Shown here piece after piece: positions 26,242-34,671 of a DNA stretch of 64,000 nt. Below the pieces are notes generated by a model. It worked only from the letters and a program-made list of their open reading frames with translations. It was not told the DNA's origin and did not search any database. The translations under genes were made by a program, and so were the position numbers. This DNA comes from Cribrihabitans_A pelagius. GTDB lineage: Bacteria; Pseudomonadota; Alphaproteobacteria; Rhodobacterales; Rhodobacteraceae. Position 1 is the stretch's first letter. Every line of letters begins with the position of its first letter. Location: positions 62,001 through 126,000 of the forward strand of contig NZ_JBMERR010000009.1 of NCBI RefSeq assembly GCF_048820915.1. Direction: 5' to 3'.

Positions 26242-26681
26242 ACGTTTACCTCTCGGGGGAAATTCACACCGATTGGCGCAAGCAGATCATCGAGGGCGCA
26301 AAGGGGCTGGAGGTGCATTTCAACGCGCCCGTCACCGACCACGGCGCCAGCGATGATTGCGGCGTTGCCATTCTGGGTGCCGAGGACAACAAGTACTGGC
26401 ACGACCACAAGGGCGCGATGGTGAACGCGATCCGCACGCGCAAGGGGATCGAGGAGGCCGACGTGGTGGTGGTGCGCTTCGGCGAGAAATACAAGCAGTG
26501 GAACGCGGCATTCGATGCGGGCTATGCAGCGGCGCTTGGCAAGTCGATCATCGTGCTGAACCCGCCCGAGCACCACCACGCGCTGAAGGAAGTGCATGCC
26601 GCGGCGCTGGCGGTGGCCGAAGAGCCGCGCCAGGTGGTGGAGATCCTCTCCTACGTGCTGACCGGCAAGCTGCCCGGCTGA
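26232..26681 (+). CDS. YtoQ family protein
   Basis: The 149-residue protein starts with GTG at 26232 as MALNVYLSGEIHTDWRKQII and contains VTDHGASDDCG, RFGEKYKQWNAAFDAGYAAA and VLNPPEHHHALKEVHAAALA, all YtoQ hallmarks. The fold is related to nucleoside 2-deoxyribosyltransferases but the function is unknown. It overlaps the phosphoribosyltransferase gene by 10 bases and is probably co-translated with it. Confidence 0.9.
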   Translation: MALNVYLSGEIHTDWRKQIIEGAKGLEVHFNAPVTDHGASDDCGVAILGAEDNKYWHDHKGAMVNAIRTRKGIEEADVVVVRFGEKYKQWNAAFDAGYAAALGKSIIVLNPPEHHHALKEVHAAALAVAEEPRQVVEILSYVLTGKLPG

Positions 26682-26792
26682 CTCCCGGCCACGCTGCCTG
26701 CGGGCGGGCGGGGAGGGGGCCGCGCAGGGGCGGTCCTTCCCACTATCCAATTCCGGGCGGGCTGCGGCGGCAGGTTCCCGGCGCGGCCCGGC

Positions 26793-27227
26793 TCATTTCT
26801 TCAGAGAATCACGGATTTCCAGCAGCACGTCCAGCTCGGTTGGCCCCGCCGGGGCCTTCTCGGCCGGGGCGTGCTCTTCCTTGCGCACCACCGACTCGCG
26901 GATTTTGTTAACCGTGCGCACAAGCAGGAACACGACCCAGGCGATGATAAGGAAATTGATCACCGCCATCAGGAAGGCACCGTAGGCGAAGACCGGGACG
27001 CCCGCCTCGCGCGCGGCCTCCAGTGTATCGAAGCTGCCTTCGCTGCGGCCGAGCACCAGAAAATGATCGGTGAAATCGACGCCGCCGGTGAACAGGCCGA
27101 TCACCGGGTTCATCACGTCATGCACCAGCGATTGCACAATGGCGGTGAAGGCGGCGCCGATGATGATGCCGACCGCCATGTCGATCACGTTGCCTTTGGC
27201 GATGAAGGCTTTGAACTCTTTCAGCAT
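26793..27227 (-). CDS. mscL: Large-conductance mechanosensitive channel
   Basis: The 144-residue protein begins MLKEFKAFIAKGNVIDMAVG, the MscL N-terminal helix and pore-lining TM1 (VGIIIGAAFTAIVQSLVHDV). TM2 (FLMAVINFLIIAWVVFLLV) and a charged C-terminal helix follow. It opens under membrane tension to release solutes in osmotic downshock. It is slightly longer than E. coli MscL because of the periplasmic loop and the Ala/Pro-rich tail. Confidence 0.96.
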   Translation of the reverse strand: MLKEFKAFIAKGNVIDMAVGIIIGAAFTAIVQSLVHDVMNPVIGLFTGGVDFTDHFLVLGRSEGSFDTLEAAREAGVPVFAYGAFLMAVINFLIIAWVVFLLVRTVNKIRESVVRKEEHAPAEKAPAGPTELDVLLEIRDSLKK

Positions 27228-27393
27228 TCTGCGGATCCCTCGCTTGGCGGCACCACTCGCCGCTCTCTGTTCCGCAGCCTAGGGCGGGGCCGCCCGGATG
27301 CAAAGCGGCGGGATGCGTCCTGCGTGCGGACTTCCGGCCCGCAGCGGCTGGCCCGCCGGCGAACCGGAAAAAGTCCGGGCACCCTGCCGGTAG

Positions 27394-28305
27394 TCAGCCC
27401 AGTTCGAACTCTTCCGCGTCCAGCGGCGCGTCGTCTTCGCGGGTTTCCAGCGCTTCTTCGCCCAGGCTGATGGCGGCCATCAGCTCCTCACCGGAATAGG
27501 TGGCCTCATCACCACCATCTGAAATGGCATCGTCATATGCAGCCAGAACCTGTTCGGCATCCTGGAAGCCGCCGTCCGGTGCTTCAAGGCGGAATAGCTC
27601 CTCCAGATTGCCGTCAGCCGCGGAGCCATAAAAGACGATGCCTTCCAGCGTTTCCACATCGCCGCCGACTTCGTCCGACAGATAGTACGACAGGAAATTC
27701 TCGAAGGTCGGTTCGGTGCCTTCCGGCAGCGCAGGAATGCTGTAGGGGTTGGGATCGGGCTCCTCATCGAGGATGAAGGCCCCGCCCAGGGGATCGCCGG
27801 TCTCGGAGAACACCTCTCCGAAGAAGACCTTGTCGTAGGTGGGGTCTTCCGGATCTTCCGGCTCTTCCGGGTCTTCGGGCTCCTCTGGATTGCTGCTGAC
27901 CGCCTTGATCGACCCTGCATCGGTGGTCGTCGAAGTGGCGCGGATGCCAAAGACATCGACTTCATCGAGGCTGCCGATATCCAGCGAAACCGTCAGCGTA
28001 TCGCCGGTTTCCACATAGGTCTCCTTATCAGCGCCTTCCCGGCCGAGTCCGGGCCGGCTGAGCTCGACCGCCGCATCCCACTGCACATCTTCGCCATCAA
28101 GCCCGGCGCCGTTCATATTGAGCGGCCCGCGGAGGGCTTCACTGGGACCCGAAAAGTCGTCGTCACCGAAATAAATGGCGTTCACATCCATGGCGCCTTC
28201 AGTGACAGCTATATCGGCAAAAAATTGGCCGGCTTCTTCGTATAGGGTAACTGTGTAGGACAGCCCTTCCGCTTCGTAGGTAAAGACTTTCGAACTTACA
28301 GGCAT
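27394..28305 (-). CDS. Acidic protein of unknown function with EEPEDP repeats
   Basis: The 303-residue protein has no N-terminal signal peptide, no membrane segment and almost no Cys. The first 140 residues look beta-rich and carry AMDVNAIYFGDDDFSGPSEA. A linker of tandem Glu-Pro repeats (EEPEDPEEPEDPEDP, about 140-155) joins it to a second acidic domain. The strong negative charge, lack of signal and absence of Cys resemble type I secreted proteins, but no RTX repeats are present. I do not recognise the family. It lies alone, with no secretion genes nearby. Confidence 0.7.
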   Translation of the reverse strand: MPVSSKVFTYEAEGLSYTVTLYEEAGQFFADIAVTEGAMDVNAIYFGDDDFSGPSEALRGPLNMNGAGLDGEDVQWDAAVELSRPGLGREGADKETYVETGDTLTVSLDIGSLDEVDVFGIRATSTTTDAGSIKAVSSNPEEPEDPEEPEDPEDPTYDKVFFGEVFSETGDPLGGAFILDEEPDPNPYSIPALPEGTEPTFENFLSYYLSDEVGGDVETLEGIVFYGSAADGNLEELFRLEAPDGGFQDAEQVLAAYDDAISDGGDEATYSGEELMAAISLGEEALETREDDAPLDAEEFELG

Positions 28306-28632
28306 AGGCTATGCTTCCACTCTTGACCGGCGCAGGAGATGCAGCTTTGCCATGCCGGCCGAAGTGTTCCAGACAAGCCACAGATCAGCAGCGTACCGGA
28401 CGTCACGCACGAGATCGCGGCAGCGCCTGCATTTTTGACAAAATTTTCTTCAACGGGAAGAGGGTTGTGCGAAAACAATCGTTGCCAATTGTCTCTGCGC
28501 GGTGAACGGCGTCGTAATCCGCAGCGGCCGGGGCACGGCAGCCGGCAGGCATTTAAACGGAAAAGCCCCGCCAATTAGGCGGGGCCTTGGTTTGGCTGCG
28601 GTCAGGCTTGCTGCTGCCGGAGATGGGGGCCG
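28306..28632. other. Gap with ald terminator and upstream region of the acidic protein gene
   Basis: The right end holds the ald terminator. The part next to 28305 is AT-rich and must contain the promoter of the acidic protein gene. Nothing else is supported. Confidence 0.6.
28561..28585 (-). terminator. Terminator of ald
   Basis: On the minus strand a perfect 8-bp stem GCCCCGCC/GGCGGGGC with loop TAATT is followed by TTTT. Confidence 0.92.
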
Positions 28633-29751
28633 TTACTGTTTCAGCGCCAGGCTGGGCGAGATCACGTCGATCCCCAGCGCCTTGCCGACCGCGTAATAGG
28701 TCAGCTGACCGGCATGCACGTTGAGCCCGTTCAGCAGGTGAGGGTCGTCCTCGCAGGCCTTGCGCCAGCCCTTGTCGGCCAGGTTCAGCAGGAATGGCAG
28801 GGTGGCATTGCCAAGCGCCTGGGTCGAGGTGCGCGCCACCGCGCCCGGCATGTTGGCAACGCAGTAATGCATGATGCCGTCGACCTCGTAGATCGGGTCG
28901 GCATGGGTGGTCGCCTTGGAGGTCTCGAAGCAGCCGCCCTGGTCGATCGCCACGTCCACCAGCACCGCGCCCGGCTTCATCTCCGACAGCTGCCCGCGGG
29001 TGATCAGCTTGGGGGCGGCGGCGCCGGGGATCAGCACCGCGCCGATCACCATGTCGGCCTCGCGCACCAACTCGGCAGTGGCGCCCGCGGTGGAATACTG
29101 GTTCTTGAAGGTGCCGCCGAAGACATCGTCCAGATACTTCAGCCGGTTCAGCGAGCGGTCCAGCACGGTCACATCCGCGCCCATGCCCGCGGCGATCTTG
29201 GCGGCATGGGTGCCGACAACGCCGCCGCCGATCACAACAACTTTGGCAGGCGCCACGCCCGGCACGCCGCCCATCAGCACGCCGCGGCCGCCATTGGCCT
29301 TCTGCAGCGTCCAGGCGCCGACTTGCGGCGCCAAGCGCCCGGCCACCTCCGACATCGGCGCCAGCAGCGGCAGGCCGCCGCGGTCGTCGGTCACGGTTTC
29401 ATAAGCAATCGCGGTGCAGCCCGACTCCAGCAGGTCACGGGTCTGCTCCGGGTCCGGCGCCAGGTGCAGGTAGGTAAACAGCAGCTGGCCTTCGCGCAGC
29501 ATCTTGCGCTCCCCCGCCTGCGGCTCCTTCACCTTCACGATCATGTCGGCGCTGGCAAAGATTTCCTCCGCGGTGTCGAGGATCACTGCGCCGGCGGCGG
29601 CGTAATCCTCGTCGGTGAAGCCGGCGCCGGCCCCGGCGCCTTTCTGGATCACGACGTCGTGGCCGTGGGCCACCGCCTCGCGGGCGGCATCGGGGGTCAT
29701 GCCGACGCGGAATTCCTGCGGCTTGATCTCGGTGGGGCATCCGATCTTCAT
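28633..29751 (-). CDS. ald: Alanine dehydrogenase
   Basis: The 372-residue enzyme starts MKIGCPTEIKPQEFRVGMTP. It has the substrate-site residues of the family (KVKEPQ, YLHLAPD) and the NAD-binding motif VVIGGGVVGTHAAKIAAGMG near residue 175, and ends with the VAIDQGGCFETSKATTH and HYCVANMPGAVARTST signatures. It interconverts L-alanine and pyruvate plus ammonia. The ATG at 29751 is chosen by homology. It is divergent from an Lrp-family gene, the usual AldR-type arrangement. Confidence 0.97.
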   Translation of the reverse strand: MKIGCPTEIKPQEFRVGMTPDAAREAVAHGHDVVIQKGAGAGAGFTDEDYAAAGAVILDTAEEIFASADMIVKVKEPQAGERKMLREGQLLFTYLHLAPDPEQTRDLLESGCTAIAYETVTDDRGGLPLLAPMSEVAGRLAPQVGAWTLQKANGGRGVLMGGVPGVAPAKVVVIGGGVVGTHAAKIAAGMGADVTVLDRSLNRLKYLDDVFGGTFKNQYSTAGATAELVREADMVIGAVLIPGAAAPKLITRGQLSEMKPGAVLVDVAIDQGGCFETSKATTHADPIYEVDGIMHYCVANMPGAVARTSTQALGNATLPFLLNLADKGWRKACEDDPHLLNGLNVHAGQLTYYAVGKALGIDVISPSLALKQ

Positions 29752-29889
29752 GGGGTCTCTCCTCCATATACTTTGCGCCCATGATGCCCCAGGCGCGGCA
29801 AAATGTGCTGCTTTATTGTGCAGAATATAAACCTGTCCTTCGAAGGATCTTCGACTATAACGCTGGAAGGCAGCAAGGATCTTCGCACA
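29752..29889. promoter_or_regulatory. Divergent ald/Lrp-family control region
   Basis: An AT-rich stretch (around TGCTGCTTTATTGTGCAGAA and TTCGAAGGATCTTCGA) lies between the two genes. The TTCGAAGGATCTTCGA part is near-palindromic and may be an operator for the Lrp-family regulator. Confidence 0.45.
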
Positions 29890-30348
29890 ATGGCCCTGGA
29901 TGAAACGGATCGTCGCATACTCTCGGTATTGCAAAAGCAGGGCCGCATTTCCAACGCCGAGCTGTCGGAACGGGTGAACCTGTCGGCCTCGGCCTGCCAC
30001 CGGCGGGTGCAGCGGCTGGAGGCGGAGGGCTATATCCGCAACTACGTCGCCCTTCTGGATGCGCGCAAGATGAACGTGCCCGCGACCATTTTTGTCGAAA
30101 TCACGCTGCAAGGCCAGGCGGACGAGCTGCTCGACGCCTTCGAGCGCGCGGTGGCGCTGATCCCGGATGTGCTGGAGTGCCACCTGATGGCCGGAACCGC
30201 GGATTACATCCTGAAGGTAGTGGCCGAGAACACCGAGGATTTCGCCCGCATCCACCGCCAGCATCTGGCCCGGCTGCCCGGCGTGGCGCAGATGCAGTCG
30301 AGCTTTGCCTTGCGCACCGTGTTCAAGACCACCGCGCTGCCGGTCTGA
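29890..30348 (+). CDS. Lrp/AsnC-family regulator, probable activator of ald
   Basis: The 152-residue protein has a winged helix-turn-helix (ISNAELSERVNLSASACHRR) and a RAM ligand domain including HLMAGTADYILKVVAEN. It is the second Lrp-family protein in this window and lies next to alanine dehydrogenase, the usual place for AldR, which activates ald in response to alanine. ATG at 29890 is used; an in-frame ATG 29 codons upstream gives a non-conserved extension. Confidence 0.92.
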   Translation: MALDETDRRILSVLQKQGRISNAELSERVNLSASACHRRVQRLEAEGYIRNYVALLDARKMNVPATIFVEITLQGQADELLDAFERAVALIPDVLECHLMAGTADYILKVVAENTEDFARIHRQHLARLPGVAQMQSSFALRTVFKTTALPV

Positions 30349-30687
30349 GCTGCGGCCCATTCTGGCGCCGCTTCGGCTGTTGCGCTTGAACCCGGCCCCG
30401 CCTCGGGCGCCCGGACCCAGCGGCGGCGGTTTCCCCCCGCAGCGGCCTTTTGCGCTTGAACCTGGCCCGGATTTCCGCTTGCCTAGGGTCAGCCCGCCGC
30501 TTCAGGGCAGTCGCGGGAAGCGGAACTGCGCCGCGCGGGCGCAGCTGGGTTCTGCGTCAACGCGGCACAGGCTGGCACAAGATTTTTACAAGCCGCGGTC
30601 ACAAGGCGGTTTCGCGTGATTTGGAAACACCGCCGCCGCGGAAACGCCTCACGCCCGCAAAACGACTTACAACAAGGAGCCTCCCCC
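30349..30687. other. 339-base gap upstream of ppk2 with a direct repeat
   Basis: No gene is supported. TTGCGCTTGAACCCGGCCC at 30380 recurs with one change at 30450, exactly 70 bases later. The rest is GC-rich without clear promoter motifs. Confidence 0.5.
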
Positions 30688-31605
30688 GTGACCCGCGAAA
30701 CCGAAACCGCATCCTTGGACTGGCTGGAAGCGGAGCTGCAGGACACGCTGGACGAGGACATCGAGATCGAGTTCGCCGAGCCGATGCTGAGTCAGGAGAT
30801 CCGCAAGATCTACCGCGCCCAGCACCCGGAAATGCTCGACCGCGAGGTCTATTTCCGCAATCTCCTGCGGCTGCAGGCCGAACTGATCAAGGTGCAGGAC
30901 TGGGTGCAGCACACCGGCGCCAAGGTCTGCATCCTGTTTGAAGGCCGCGATGCCGCGGGTAAGGGCGGGGTGATCAAGCGCATTACCCAGCGGCTCGACC
31001 CGCGGGTGGCCCGCGTGGTGGCGCTGCCCGCGCCCAACCGCCGCGAGCAGAGCCAATGGTACTTCCAGCGCTACGTGCCGCACCTGCCCGCAGGCGGCGA
31101 GATCGTGCTCTTCGACCGCTCCTGGTACAACCGTGCCGGTGTCGAGCGGGTGATGGGCTTTGCCAGCGAGGATCAGGTCGAACAGTTTTTCCAGGACGTT
31201 CCCGAATTCGAGCGGATGCTGGTGCGCTCAGGGATAATCCTGCTGAAGTACTGGTTTTCAATCTCCGACGAGGAGCAGCAGCTGCGGTTCATGATGCGCA
31301 TCCACGATCCGATGAAACAGTGGAAGCTGAGCGCGATGGACCTGGAAAGCCGGATCCGCTGGGAGCAGTACACCAAGGCCAAGGAGGCCATGTTCCGCCG
31401 CACCAACATCCCCGAGGCGCCCTGGTACATCGTCGAGGGCAACGACAAGAAGCGCGAGCGGCTAAACTGCATCGAGCACCTGCTGACCAAGATCCCCTAT
31501 GAGGAGGTGCCGGGCGAGAAGGTCTCGCTGCCCGACCGGGAGTACAATCCCGACTACGAGCGCCAGGTGCTGCCGGATGAGCTCTACGTGCCCAAGATCT
31601 ACTGA
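30688..31605 (+). CDS. ppk2: Polyphosphate kinase 2 family protein
   Basis: The 305-residue protein has the PPK2 Walker A motif FEGRDAAGKGGVIKR (about residue 87), the Walker B motif VLFDRSWYNRAGVERVMGF (about 145) and the lid-module residues between. PPK2 enzymes transfer phosphate between polyphosphate and nucleoside di- or monophosphates. Start: GTG at 30688 with AAGGAG eight bases ahead; the longer upstream frame has no such site. The motif pattern fits class I (NDP-phosphorylating), an inference. Confidence 0.94.
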   Translation: MTRETETASLDWLEAELQDTLDEDIEIEFAEPMLSQEIRKIYRAQHPEMLDREVYFRNLLRLQAELIKVQDWVQHTGAKVCILFEGRDAAGKGGVIKRITQRLDPRVARVVALPAPNRREQSQWYFQRYVPHLPAGGEIVLFDRSWYNRAGVERVMGFASEDQVEQFFQDVPEFERMLVRSGIILLKYWFSISDEEQQLRFMMRIHDPMKQWKLSAMDLESRIRWEQYTKAKEAMFRRTNIPEAPWYIVEGNDKKRERLNCIEHLLTKIPYEEVPGEKVSLPDREYNPDYERQVLPDELYVPKIY

Positions 31606-31629
31606 AGCCCGGGCCTGGTTTGAGGTGTG

Positions 31630-31661
31630 AAAGGCGCGCCGCAGCGGGCGCGCCCTTTCGG
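31630..31661 (+). terminator. Terminator after ppk2, possibly bidirectional
   Basis: AAAGGCGCGCC pairs with GGCGCGCC-c-TTT, followed by CGGTTTT. It sits between the convergent ppk2 and CAP-RTX genes, with an A-tract on the other side. Confidence 0.7.
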
Positions 31662-31686
31662 TTTTGCCGGTCCAGTGCAGACTGCT

Positions 31687-32670
31687 TCAGAACAGGAAGT
31701 CGTTTGCCTGCAGGTCCGCTCCGGTGACGCCCGTGAGCAGCAGGCTGTCGCCGTCCGCGTCCGAGATCTCCAGCCCGGCGCTGGTCTGGCGGCTGTGGTT
31801 GGCCATCAGGTCGGCAAAGCCGCCGATACCGTCCGCGGCACCGAGGTCGATCTGCTCGCCAGTCTTGCCGGGGTCGAAATCGGTTACCGTGTCGTTGCCG
31901 CCACTGAACACAAAGTGGTCGGCGCCGCTGCCGCCGGTCAGCATGTCGTTGCCGTTGCCGCCGTCCAGCGTATCGTTGCCGCGGCCGCCGCGCAGGGTGT
32001 CCCGGTGGCCGCCGCCCTGCAGGTCATCATCCCCGCCGCGTCCGAGCAGCACGTCACGGCCGCGGTTGCCGCTGAGGCCGTCCGCGCCGCTGCTGCCGGT
32101 CAGCCGGTCGTCGCCGGCGAAGCCGCGCAGGGTGCCCGCGGTGTCGAGCTCCAGCACGTCATCGCCGGCGGTCGGATGGCCCGCGGCGGTGCCGCCGCCC
32201 GCGGGGGTGCCGGTGTCCAGCTGCACCGGGGCGCCGGTGCGGGCGAAGTTCTGGGTGACCATTACCGCGTCCCAGCCGTTGAAGCTGCCGCGTTCGACGC
32301 CAATGCCGATCACCTCGACGGCGGGGCTGAGGATATTGGCGCGGTGGCCCGGGCTGTTCATCAGCGAATCGTGCAGGTTGGCGACATCATCGGCCAGCCC
32401 GCTGGTGCCGCGCTCGCTCTGCCACGCGATGTTTTCCGCCCAGCTGTAGCTGCCGGAAAACTGGAAGTCCGCATCGGCCATCCGATCGCCCGCGCTGGAA
32501 CCGCCGATGCCGGTATGGGAGAAAACGTCCTGCTGCAGCATCCATTCGCTGTGATTTTCGGCCGAATCGTTGAGCCGCAGCTCCAGCTGCAGCGGGTCCA
32601 GCCCGCGCGAGGTCCGCTCGTTGTTGATGAGGTCGAGCATCTGGCGCTCGAGTGCGTCTGCCTGAGACAT
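31687..32670 (-). CDS. CAP-domain protein with C-terminal RTX calcium-binding repeats
   Basis: The 327-residue protein begins directly with a CAP/SCP domain (about 5-145: LERQMLDLINNERTSRGLDP, HSEWMLQQDVFSHTG, NLHDSLMNSPGHRANIL). RTX nonapeptide repeats follow (about 175-265, such as GGRGNDTLDGGNGNDMLTGG). It has no Sec signal and ends with hydrophobic acidic residues (LQANDFLF), all fitting export by a type I secretion system. No T1SS genes lie nearby. CAP proteins are extracellular with varied roles, so the activity is unknown. Confidence 0.9.
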   Translation of the reverse strand: MSQADALERQMLDLINNERTSRGLDPLQLELRLNDSAENHSEWMLQQDVFSHTGIGGSSAGDRMADADFQFSGSYSWAENIAWQSERGTSGLADDVANLHDSLMNSPGHRANILSPAVEVIGIGVERGSFNGWDAVMVTQNFARTGAPVQLDTGTPAGGGTAAGHPTAGDDVLELDTAGTLRGFAGDDRLTGSSGADGLSGNRGRDVLLGRGGDDDLQGGGHRDTLRGGRGNDTLDGGNGNDMLTGGSGADHFVFSGGNDTVTDFDPGKTGEQIDLGAADGIGGFADLMANHSRQTSAGLEISDADGDSLLLTGVTGADLQANDFLF

Positions 32671-33507
32671 AGGGGGGTCTGCTCCGTGAAGATGCCGTCA
32701 ATGCGGCGGCAGGGCAGGGGCTACCGCAATCCGGCGGCCGGGACAGGCCGCAGCAGCAGAGGCGGCGGTTTGCGGCAAGGCTCTGCCCGAATGCCCCGCG
32801 CAGGTACGCGGAATCCCGCGCGCAGCCGGGCCGGCGGGACGGGACGGCGTGGCCGCGGCCCGCCCGCTGGAACAGCTGCGCCCTGCGCGCGCCGCCATCT
32901 CAAGAAGAGGGCGGCGGCAGATACCCATGCGGCATGGCGGACTGCACCGGGGCGCGGCCTCCGCGCGGATATTTGCTGAGCGGGATAATGGCTGGAAACT
33001 CCAGCGGCTTGAGATTCGGCCGCGGAAGGGGGTGGCGCCGCAGCTCCGGGGGGCGGAGGCTGCGGCCCCGCTTCGGCAAGGGAAGAACCCGGAGCCGGGA
33101 AAGTCTTGCTTGCAGGGATCAAGACAGGCGCCTGTGTCAGTGGGGGGGACGCTGCCAGCTCCGGGTTTTATTGTGCCGGGTGTTCCACGTCCGGCGGGCG
33201 GGGCAGTGGTTAGGGAAACGCATCAAACTCGCCCCGCTGAATTCACGTTACACCAGAATTCTGTCTGTGAATACATCTTATAGGTGTGTGGATAAAGTTT
33301 TTGCGATTTTCCCTCCTGCCTCTGCCGCACCCGCCAGAGACAGGCGCAAGGCCCGGAAAACGACGAACCCCCGGGCAGGGCCGCGGGGGTTGTCTGAACT
33401 TATAGCGGCTGGCGCAAGCGCCGGCCTAGTGCTGTCCAAAGCTGGAGAGCCGGGTCCGCGGGCATACCGCCATGGCGCCCCGCCGGGGCACCGGGCGTTC
33501 TGCCTGC
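32671..33507. other. 837-base gap without a supported gene
   Basis: Open frames here are GC-driven and lack ribosome sites or family motifs. An AT-rich patch around 33235-33310 (for example GTGAATACATCTTATAGG) could contain a promoter. A weak rpsU terminator lies at 33366-33391. Confidence 0.55.
33366..33391 (-). terminator. Probable terminator of rpsU
   Basis: On the minus strand AACCCCCG pairs with CGGGGGTT with a 10-base loop, followed by CGTCGTTTT. The T-tract is interrupted and the structure lies about 115 bases after the rpsU stop. Confidence 0.6.
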
Positions 33508-33714
33508 TTAGAGCAGACCTTCGCGCTGGGCTTTCTTGCGTGCCAGTTTACGGGCACGGCGAATCGCTTCAGCTTTCTCGCGCGCTTTTTTCTCGGACGG
33601 TTTCTCGAAATGTTGCTTGAGCTTCATTTCACGGAACACGCCTTCGCGCTGCAGCTTCTTCTTCAGGGCACGGAGCGCCTGATCGACATTGTTGTCGCGA
33701 ACACTAACCTGCAT
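33508..33714 (-). CDS. rpsU: 30S ribosomal protein S21
   Basis: The 68-residue basic protein MQVSVRDNNVDQALRALKKK is a complete S21 with an extended Lys/Arg/Ala-rich C-terminal helix common in alphaproteobacteria. It helps mRNA binding at the anti-Shine-Dalgarno region. It is transcribed alone. Confidence 0.97.
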   Translation of the reverse strand: MQVSVRDNNVDQALRALKKKLQREGVFREMKLKQHFEKPSEKKAREKAEAIRRARKLARKKAQREGLL

Positions 33715-33831
33715 GTGGTTGTCACCACCTTTCTAAGTTTTGAGTTGCAAGGAAATTGCAGGAAGTGGCCGTATAGCAAAGCGCCTCTATTTTGTCTAGT
33801 AGGGGATGAACCGCAACCGCAGGAGGTATCC

Positions 33832-34533
33832 ATGAGCCTGGAACACGAGGTCGAGCAGGAACACGTGAAGGACCGGCTGCTGGACGCGGCGCTGATGCAT
33901 GTGCCCTTCGATGGCTGGACCGAGACCACCTTCCGCGCCGCCGAGCAGGATGCCGGCGTGCCCGAGGCGCTGGCCCGCGCGGTCTGCCCGCGCGGCGCCG
34001 TGGACCTGGCGCTGGCTTATCACGCCCGCGGCGATGCCCGGATGCTGGAGCGGCTGGCGGCAGCCGACCTGACCGGCATGCGCTTCCGCGACAAGGTGGC
34101 CGCCGCAGTGCGCTTCCGGATCGAGGCGGTGGACGACAAGGAGGCGGTGCGCCGCGGCAGCACGCTGTTCTCGCTGCCGCAATATGCAGGCGACGGGGTG
34201 CGCGCCATCTGGGGCACCTGCGATGCCATCTGGGACGCGCTGGGCGACAATTCCGACGATCTCAACTGGTACACCAAGCGCGCCTCGCTCGCCGGAGTCT
34301 ATACGGCCACCGTGCTCTATTGGCTGGGCGACGACAGCCTGGAGCACCAGGCGACCTGGGATTTCCTCGACCGGCGGATCGCAAACGTGATGGAGTTCGA
34401 AAAGCTCAAGGCGGGCTTGCAGAACAACCCGCTGTTGAAGCCGCTCTTGGCCGGGCCGAACTGGCTCGCGGGCCAGGTCAGACCGCCCAAGGACCGCGAC
34501 GATCTCCCCGGCTCGATGCGGCCGCGGCAATAG
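33832..34533 (+). CDS. COQ9 family protein
   Basis: The 233-residue protein has a TetR-like N-terminal helical bundle (VKDRLLDAALMHVPFDGWTETTFRAA) and the COQ9 core with RRGSTLFSLPQYAGDGVRAIWGTCDAIWDALGDNSDDLNWYTKR. COQ9 binds lipid and assists COQ7-type hydroxylation in ubiquinone biosynthesis. AGGAGG is seven bases before the ATG. It is divergent from rpsU. Its exact partner in bacteria is not established. Confidence 0.9.
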   Translation: MSLEHEVEQEHVKDRLLDAALMHVPFDGWTETTFRAAEQDAGVPEALARAVCPRGAVDLALAYHARGDARMLERLAAADLTGMRFRDKVAAAVRFRIEAVDDKEAVRRGSTLFSLPQYAGDGVRAIWGTCDAIWDALGDNSDDLNWYTKRASLAGVYTATVLYWLGDDSLEHQATWDFLDRRIANVMEFEKLKAGLQNNPLLKPLLAGPNWLAGQVRPPKDRDDLPGSMRPRQ

Positions 34534-34588
34534 CGGCGCCGGCACCCGGCGGCTGCCTGCGGTTTCACTCACGGCGGGGATGCTCCGC

Positions 34589-34614
34589 AAAGGCGCCAGG
34601 CTGCGGCGCCTTTT
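34589..34614 (+). terminator. Terminator of the COQ9-family gene
   Basis: AAAGGCGCC pairs with GGCGCCTTT, ending in four T, with a 7-base loop. Confidence 0.85.
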
Positions 34615-34671
34615 CTGTTTGCGGGCGCCGGGCCGGATGCTAGGCAGATCTAGAAGCAGGAGGAGCACCCC

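Noticed and set aside
32671..33507. Several overlapping open frames of 75-230 codons
   Set aside because: They have no ribosome sites, are Arg/Pro/Gly-rich, and show no family motif.
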